From Phoenix dactylifera (taxonomy: Eukaryota; Streptophyta; Magnoliopsida; Arecales; Arecaceae), in the NCBI RefSeq assembly GCF_009389715.1, contig NC_052400.1:1-64000 (forward strand): a stretch of DNA of 64,000 nt, read 5' to 3'. Below are positions 57,246 through 64,000 of the stretch, piece after piece. A model generated the notes under the pieces. It searched no databases. It saw only the letters and a program-made list of their open reading frames with translations, and was not told where the DNA came from. Each line of letters opens with the position of its first letter. The stretch's first letter is position 1. The position numbers and the translations under genes are program-made.

Positions 57246-58205
57246 TCTAAGTTGGCTCTGTCAAGGAAGTGAAACAGGCATTCCTAGGTTGAGATTACCA
57301 TAGGATCGACCCTCAGTCAGGCCTCCGATTTCAGAGAGTTGATTCAGCAAGTTCCCTTTGCTACCTCGCAGGAAGTCTAATCGGAGCAATCGGTGGTTCC
57401 GTATTGAGTAGTCGAATACACATTCATATTGGAAGGAGTTGGGAAGGAAGCTGGAGTAGACGAAAAGTCAGAGAGTCGGGGTAGAGGGAGAGTTGGAACA
57501 CATAGAGGAAAAGAAGCCTCAAAAAATATTTTTTTAAAAAATAGAAGTAAAATTTTTTTACATCCATATTGTTAGAAATACTAAAATATTTTTTAAAATA
57601 AAAAATAAAAACAAGACAACTAAATAATTATTTTTATCGAAATTTGTATTTCTATTTAATAAAATGAAAAAAAAGGCCCGATTTCCTTTCCATCTTCAAG
57701 CTATTTTACTAGTGGCACCGTATTAAACTAAAACTAATAAATTGCATCAGAAATGCGAAAGGCACAAGATAAAAGCACAAATTATATATCGACTAGATAA
57801 GCTTTCAAGTTTTTCCTAAAAATTAAATGGGTTATAATAGGGCGATGAGATATCCAAAAGCATCGGAAGATTGTGAACAGAAAGAATCGGACTATTTCAG
57901 CAGACCAAGTGATGTATCGTGGATTAGTTCTTGGAGTTATGATGATTGTAAGCAATCTATTCTTTTATTGTAATGCATATGTTTTGTTTCCGATAGCATG
58001 TACTGCAGTTCTCGTTCCAGGCATGCATGCATTATGATGTTGGATTGCTCGCATGCGATGTAGAAGTGTGGTATCTGCTAATTAATCAGTTATTGGCTTG
58101 ATCATTCTCAAGTAAATACTAAATGGGATGACAGTATTAAATCCTTTGATCTTGTCAGATGCCAAAGTAGAGTCATTGGACAACAAAGTTTAGCAAATAT
58201 TTAGA
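57246..58205. other. Intergenic, no gene seen
   Basis: Right flank of the hAT insertion. 57520-57680 is A/T-only sequence similar in style to 13900-14330. Confidence 0.45.
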
Positions 58206-58447
58206 TAAAATCCAAATAAAAGGTTTTGCATTGGAAGCGTTTGCTCAAGTTGCCTGCCTGGATTCATGGTTCTAACACCATTGTTGCTTCCAACACTATC
58301 TCTGCCTTTGTTTACTCCCATCCCTCGAGGGAAGGAAATCAAGCAGCAGATTTTCGCACCAATTTCGCTTCTTCCTCGGCTACAACCCATATCTGGATTG
58401 CTTCGCTTCCGAATGATCTTGCTTATTTAGTTTGGGCTGATGTTTAG
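58206..58447 (+). pseudogene. LINE RNase H remnant
   Basis: A 73-codon frame contains HPSREGNQAADF and FASSS...WIASLPNDLAYLVWADV, matching the C-terminal end of the RNase H domain carried by plant non-LTR retrotransposon proteins (REGN..AD pattern). The catalytic N-terminal half is absent. Confidence 0.5.
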
Positions 58448-60419
58448 CTTTTTCAATTTTAGAGTCGAGGCTAAAGAGTCAAAATGCAGAGCAACCACCA
58501 TCCAAAGGTGCCTTTAAAGGTAAGACCGATATCTATTAAGACAATAGAGTCCAAAATTACCATATGACCACAAATTAATTATGGACCTTTTAAATATTTA
58601 TTCAAGTAACAACTAAGCCCGTATTATATAATAAATCAAAGTAAAATCAGTCCATAATCAAAGAAAGCCTAGCTTACAAAAAAAATTACAGCCCAGCTCT
58701 ACATCTTTATTGCCGCCCAACACTATATAGAAACAAAAGAAACAAAAAATTTCAAAAAATAGAGAGTTTTATGAAAGGAAGCCACAAAACCCTTTGTGGC
58801 TGATCACAGTAGTTTATGACCTCTTTTCTACTGGGTTCTCTCCGAGATATTATAGCTACCGATGCAAATTGTTGTATTTATTCAAGAAATACATAAAATA
58901 GACAGATCAACAACAACAATAACAAAAAATGTCAGCATTATAACAACAAAATTTCTCTTCTTGGACACTCCTCTTCATAATGATGTACCGCTAGTAGATT
59001 GGGAAACAAAGATTCTGTCATGAAAGATGGTGCAGATGTTTCTAAAATCTTTGCTTGGTCAAGATCTATGACACTCCTCTTCATAATGATGTACCGCTAG
59101 TAGATTGATCAGGAAACTGGAAGCAAATTATACAAAGAAATAAACTAGATTGCTTCCATCCATAAAGGCAAATGATGGCCACTAGATAGGACCCGAAACC
59201 TCTAATTAATAGTTGAACCATTAAGGCAAAAGGCAAATAACAAGTACTTAAAACTACGCAAGTGAAATAGGCTGGCTTGGGAATTAAAATCATCCTGATT
59301 CACAAGATCAGAACATGAAGTTCCATTCCATTCACTCCACCAAAGTTACAGGACTGTTAAGCTATTCAGACTAAACATTGCTATGACAAATATGCCTTTT
59401 TATATGTTAGGATGAACTTCCCATTCAAAAACAAACAAAAAAAAAGTTAGGATGACTGGCCTCGAAAATGGAACAAAGGAAACATAGAAAAAAATGAATA
59501 ACAAAGCTAGCATGAGCAGCAGCAGCAGCAGCAGCAGCAGATAGCTAGCACTAAAGAGTCATGACTGAAGGGAAGCTAGAACTTAAGGGAGCATGGTAAA
59601 TAAGACCATACAAATAAGATTTTTTAAGGATTTTTGTAAATATAAGAAATCAATCGGCTTAGCTATAGACTTAAACAGAGATCTACAGAAATTCAATTAC
59701 AGTATTTTCTACAGTTAAAGGCAAAAAAGACCAACTTTACAGCTTTTCCAAACCTTCAGTTACATAAGTAGTTCTCTTTCACATGTGAATAAATACAAAG
59801 TGAACTCTCTCAGTTACAACAGACTGTATACTCTACAGATTACGCAAGAAAAAAATTAGTACGTACAGACATCTTAAGTAAAGCCAAAGTTGGTAGGAGT
59901 GCTCTGCACAGGGCAAGGCATGGAAACTGGATCCAAAATTGGAGTCAGGCAATAATGAGCAAAGATGAAGAGGCATGAGATAGGATGGAGGATAGGATCG
60001 ATGAACCAGAATGGATACCTGTTCATATGTACTGGAAGAGCGGCTTAAATGCCTCCTTGTCCAAAATTATAGAAAATGCATGATCCATCAGATAGAGCAG
60101 AGAAAAGGAAGAACAAACTACTTGAATGCTGGGCTTCTGGGGGCTGAGTTGACCCTAATGCAGCTACATGACTCAGCAAATTTATCCGGAATGACTACTT
60201 CAAGAATTCTGAGCCAACCATTGCAACCTTCGTCTTTTTTATCCTCTTGCTTTCTTTCTTCTTCTTTTTTCATTTTTTTCGCCTTTTTTTGTTTTTGATT
60301 AACCGATGGGCATATTAATTCAAGGGAAGGGTACATATCAGTCTGGAGTATCCCAAAATATTTATCAGCTGAAAGTAACTCTTACACTAAGTAAGGATGT
60401 TGGGCTGCTATCAACAGCT
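58448..60419. other. Spacer and 3' flank of the CCT gene
   Basis: A 38-bp direct repeat (ACACTCCTCTTCATAATGAT...) is at about 58965 and 59071. An (AGC)8-9 microsatellite is at 59515-59540. The CCT-gene 3' untranslated region probably extends some way into 59900-60419. No other gene seen. Confidence 0.45.
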
Positions 60420-63400
60420 TCATGCCTGGCAGAGTGGATCATAATCATAAGCTTCACCTGCCTTAACAAATCGTCCCTTCACCCGCCGCCTGACATCTGC
60501 CCTTGCTTTCCTAGATGCATACCTAATTTTTTTCTCAAACCTGTTTGAAAGCAAGAACAAAATTGTTGGTTTTGCAATTCAAATTCACCTACAAGTTTTA
60601 CTAGCAATCATTTTGTCAAAACAAACTAGAACATCGAGAGTTACTCTAGCTACCTGTAACATTGTATCAGCATAGCTGATATACAACCAACTATTTCCAT
60701 GCAGATAATTCTACAACTACAATGCTTTTTGTCATATGCCAAAAATGGTGCATGAAGATAAACAATAGTATTTTAATTGAATGATAACATATTTCTAGGG
60801 TTTAGAAAATAACAGCAATAGCTAGCTGATGACAACAGGAATGATGATATGGATGTTGTTTTGAGGTTTTATGATATTTTTATGAAGTTGACATACTCAA
60901 GGATATAATTCAGCAAACCTGTAAGCAGTAGACAGGCTCAGGGAGCTGTGGAATCTAGCTTGGACACAAAGTTTGACACAAGGAGGTGAATATGAATTTG
61001 GACAGTGGGTGTGTTGCATAAGATGCAGACTTCATGTTCATTAGTTTCACGTGAGGCATGTGGTCCATCTGAAAACTAGTCAACAATCCAAGTCCCTGAA
61101 GTGCCTATCTTTTAAATAGTTTAATCCTAATTATTCTTTTTGGAGGATCCTAAACTATCAATTGCATTAACGGAATGCTGTTCAATAAATATGCTAACGA
61201 TGGTATAGGATAGCAAACAATAAAAATATAAGAATGAATAATGATATATATTCTAATGCTCATCAGAATGTCATGGCATTAACAACAAATCAGTGAAACA
61301 TAATACACTGACAGAACCTGGACTTCATAATATCTGATTCATAACTTCCCAAAAGTGGTTGATGCGAATTGACTAGCACGTGTAAATTGTGCTGATACAT
61401 GGTCACAGACAATTATATATTACACAAGAACAACTTCCATATATATAAGGTTTAGAGCCATGAAGTCGACAAAGATACTGGCATTTAGATAATGATATGA
61501 GAAAAGCTGGGCTCTTGGACAGAATAAAGGGAGTTTATTCTGACTGGGTGATTGTAATTATCCAATCTAAGCATCTTTTAATGGAAAAAGATAAACAGTA
61601 CAGCCAATAAATAAGCTTTCATTAAGCTAAGCAGTCAGTTGACAATCAAATTTGGGCATAGCCCACTTGGGAGGCTTTGTCAAAAGCATAATTCATGTTA
61701 TTTGTCAGGTAACAGGCTACCAAATGGTTTGTTTACACACACCGCATATCCAGAGAATTTGATATCATTTTCTTGTTCATATGTGAACTAAGGATCCATA
61801 ATAGATACTCCCAATGCTTTTAAATTTCTGATAGGTTTTGATGGCCTTGGTACTCTCAAATAAAGAAGATCCATGTGCAACTGAATTGGATGTTCTAAAA
61901 TCCCATATTTAAGACCAACACCTATGACAATAAAAATATAAATATAAAAGGCATAAAAGGCTGGTGTGTGCGCAAACCTGCGTGCATCTAAGAATGTAAT
62001 GACAGATGTATGTTGTTAAAAACTTACTGGCGTATTTTCTTCTTTTCCTTGTAACGCATCACAGCACTGTCCCTGCCAGCCGGAGTGTATGAGGAACTCT
62101 CTGGACCAGTAGGGCACCAAGGAGGCTCGCCCATAAAAAGCATCGATGACATCCCACAATCTTGATAATCTCCAGCACTGCTCTCACCAGTCAAACCAGA
62201 AAAGGAAAGAGATAGGCTGGACCGAGCTTGCCTTCCTGGGAAACACAGGTTAGGATCTGCTTTACTTCCAAGATTTGGCATCACAGAATCAGCAGATATT
62301 GCATTGCTAAATGTAGCTCGCATAGGTTCGGCCTGTCCACCAGATGATGCCTGAGAAGTAAAAAAGAGAATAAGGATCTAGCTATCTATCATATATACGT
62401 AGTGTGTATGCGTGCATATGTATATGTATATGGATATAGATATATACGAATACACACAAGCGCTCAGATATGCCTATGTAAAGTGTGCACGTGCACAGAA
62501 ACCTATTCGAAACTCCAGAAATCTAGTTTACAGTAAATAAGACCATGAAAAGATTTTTGACAGTTGAATTGAGGGCATAAGATCAACTTTTGCAAGCAAA
62601 TTCTCATGAACATACAAGGAAGAAGATGACATATTAACAAAGCATATTTAATGTCGAAGAAAAAAATTCCAGATCAGATAATGCAATAGAAATTTATGGA
62701 CTTGAGGAATAAAAGCAATTTCTTAGTAAAGTGTATATACGAAAAAACACAGGCCACGAGCTAGTTTTTTAGCTACTTTTTTATTTTCCTTGATCATTTC
62801 CCTTGGCAGTTTCCACTGGCAGTAAATCATTGTAGTTGACATATGTCGACTATCAAGGGAACTATGAAGTTTAGGTCATCAAGAAGTCCATTCATTTGCT
62901 AAGAGGAGAAAAAATAAATAAATTGGGATGATTCAATTTTTGATTTGAAGACTGCTAAGAAGAACAACTGCCAAAACAAACTGAAAATTTATGGGAACTA
63001 CAAAAAGCTGGAGCTGCCAATACTACTAAGTATCTGGGATATAGTTCACTCTCTAGGCTACTATACCTGGATTTCTTTTTTCCAAGTTACCATGCAGCTG
63101 ATTCCTTACAAGAATAATTTAGAAAACCATGCATTATGTTTTGAAAGTTGTAGAAATCTCACTTTTATGGCCATAGCATATGAAGACCCCTACCAGAGGC
63201 ACTTGAAAGAATTTATAACATGTACCTCTGCAATAAATTCATCCTGGCAGTTGGAATTGAAAGCTGACATTTCCTTCAGTTCAAAAAAACTGTCAATTCC
63301 TGCATCATCAAAAAGCTGTTCAGCAGTACTATGAGACGCACCAAATAGTTCTTCATAATTCCCAAAAGTCAAGTCAACATCATCCATGTTGAAATCATCA

Positions 63401-63447
63401 TAGAGGTCATCCTTGCAGAAAAGATCCTTTGTCCCAGTAGAGTATAG
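60420..63447 (-). CDS. CONSTANS-like (COL9/10-type) CCT-domain protein, last three exons
   Basis: Exons on the minus strand: 63447-63226, 62350-62028 and 60540-60420 (stop TGA at 60422-60420), joined through clean GT/AG borders into 221 codons. The first exon is acidic ([33 protein letters not shown]). The second is Ser-rich with [18 protein letters not shown] and [11 protein letters not shown], then [16 protein letters not shown]. The third completes the CCT motif ([36 protein letters not shown]). CCT domains act in nuclear targeting and NF-Y-type DNA complexes; COL9/10 types act in photoperiod and flowering control. The B-box zinc fingers are encoded to the right of the window. A Gln replaces the Arg/Lys usual at the second/third exon junction. 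Introns are 1487 and 875 bp. Confidence 0.9.
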
Positions 63448-64000
63448 CTGCAATATTGAATTATAGAGTAACTTAGCACTTAGCAACCACAAAGGAAGCA
63501 AACAATTTTTCAATCAAACACAAAGTGTTGAGAACAGCATCACGTCTTGTTGTTTTAAATGACTGTCCATAATTTTTATGCACTCAAAAGTGATAACTTA
63601 ATTGAGTTTGAAAATAACATAATTTTTTGTTCAAAGTGAAACATCACGTCCATAAAAATGGTCATTCCTTTCAAACTGAAGTGATGCCCTATGTAGTGGG
63701 CTCAGATGAAAAGGGAAACAGAACATTCCAGATGCTTTATTTAGTGTTTTGGGGAACACTTGCGATGCTTTATGAAGCAGGCTCAGATGAAACTTATTGC
63801 AACAAACATGAACATAACTGCAGCCAAAACTTGGAATGGACCTTCACATAGCAGCAAGTAGTACACTATACACTTGAGTGTGAACAGACCAAGATAATTT
63901 ACAAAGCATGCTTGATAAACAACCTTTTTATTAGTACTTTCAAGAAACAGAGAATTCTAAACAGATACTTCATATGCAATAAGATAAAGAAAATACAAAA
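63448..64000 (-). other. Intron of the COL-like gene
   Basis: Upstream of the acceptor ATTGCAG at 63454-63448, no further COL exon is recognisable to the window end. A repeated GGGCTCAGATGAAA/GGCTCAGATGAAA motif occurs at about 63699 and 63781. Confidence 0.55.

Noticed and set aside
57028-57303. 91-codon Arg/Pro/Gly-rich frame
   Set aside because: Same repeat origin at the right hAT end; it also runs past the element border into flank.
1-64000. CRISPR arrays, bacterial operons, rRNA or true tRNA genes
   Set aside because: None seen. Repeats here are transposon or microsatellite repeats, and tRNA-like matches are primer-binding sites or a SINE-like B box.

Overview
This is plant nuclear DNA. 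Host genes have introns with GT/AG borders, noncoding sequence is AT-rich, and the element families seen (SIRE-type copia, Tat-type and chromodomain gypsy, CACTA, hAT, TRIM, MITE, SINE-like) are typical of angiosperms. The host proteins look monocot-like. A palm-like non-grass monocot is my guess; the sequence does not prove it.

The left half (1-30125) is a nested pile of mobile elements. A minus-strand SIRE-type copia element (1-7895) has one LTR (6339-7895), gag, a damaged pol and a downstream open frame that leaves the window. It sits inside the antisense gene of a plus-strand Tat-type gypsy element whose 3' LTR is 10405-11609. After a decayed nucleotide-sugar transporter fragment comes a composite chromodomain gypsy element (14578-30120) with three LTRs and two internal regions inside one CTCCC target duplication. 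Its first gag is split by a 4460-bp CACTA element (15139-19598) and by a 997-bp element of uncertain class (20059-21055). The CACTA carries exons of two unrelated host genes, an HCNGP/SAP30BP-like gene and prohibitin.

The right half is a gene-bearing region. It has a complete nine-exon C2/GRAM/VASt protein gene (34008-41515, plus), a LEA_2/NHL pseudogene cut by a tiny TRIM, a 51-bp-arm hairpin (44958-45085), a XERICO-like RING-H2 gene (45896-46411, minus), a wall-associated-kinase pseudogene with a MITE inside, a complete hAT transposon with an open 674-residue transposase (53946-57237), and the last three exons of a CONSTANS-like CCT gene (60420-63447, minus) whose start lies beyond the right edge.

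The strongest leads are: the CACTA with exons of two host genes in compatible splice phase; the 12-base GGGTCGAC array shared by the SIRE U3 and the leader of its downstream frame; the three-LTR gypsy composite whose two copies both lack the first integrase aspartate; the long hairpin; and the intact hAT. No tool was run. Family names come from recognised motifs.
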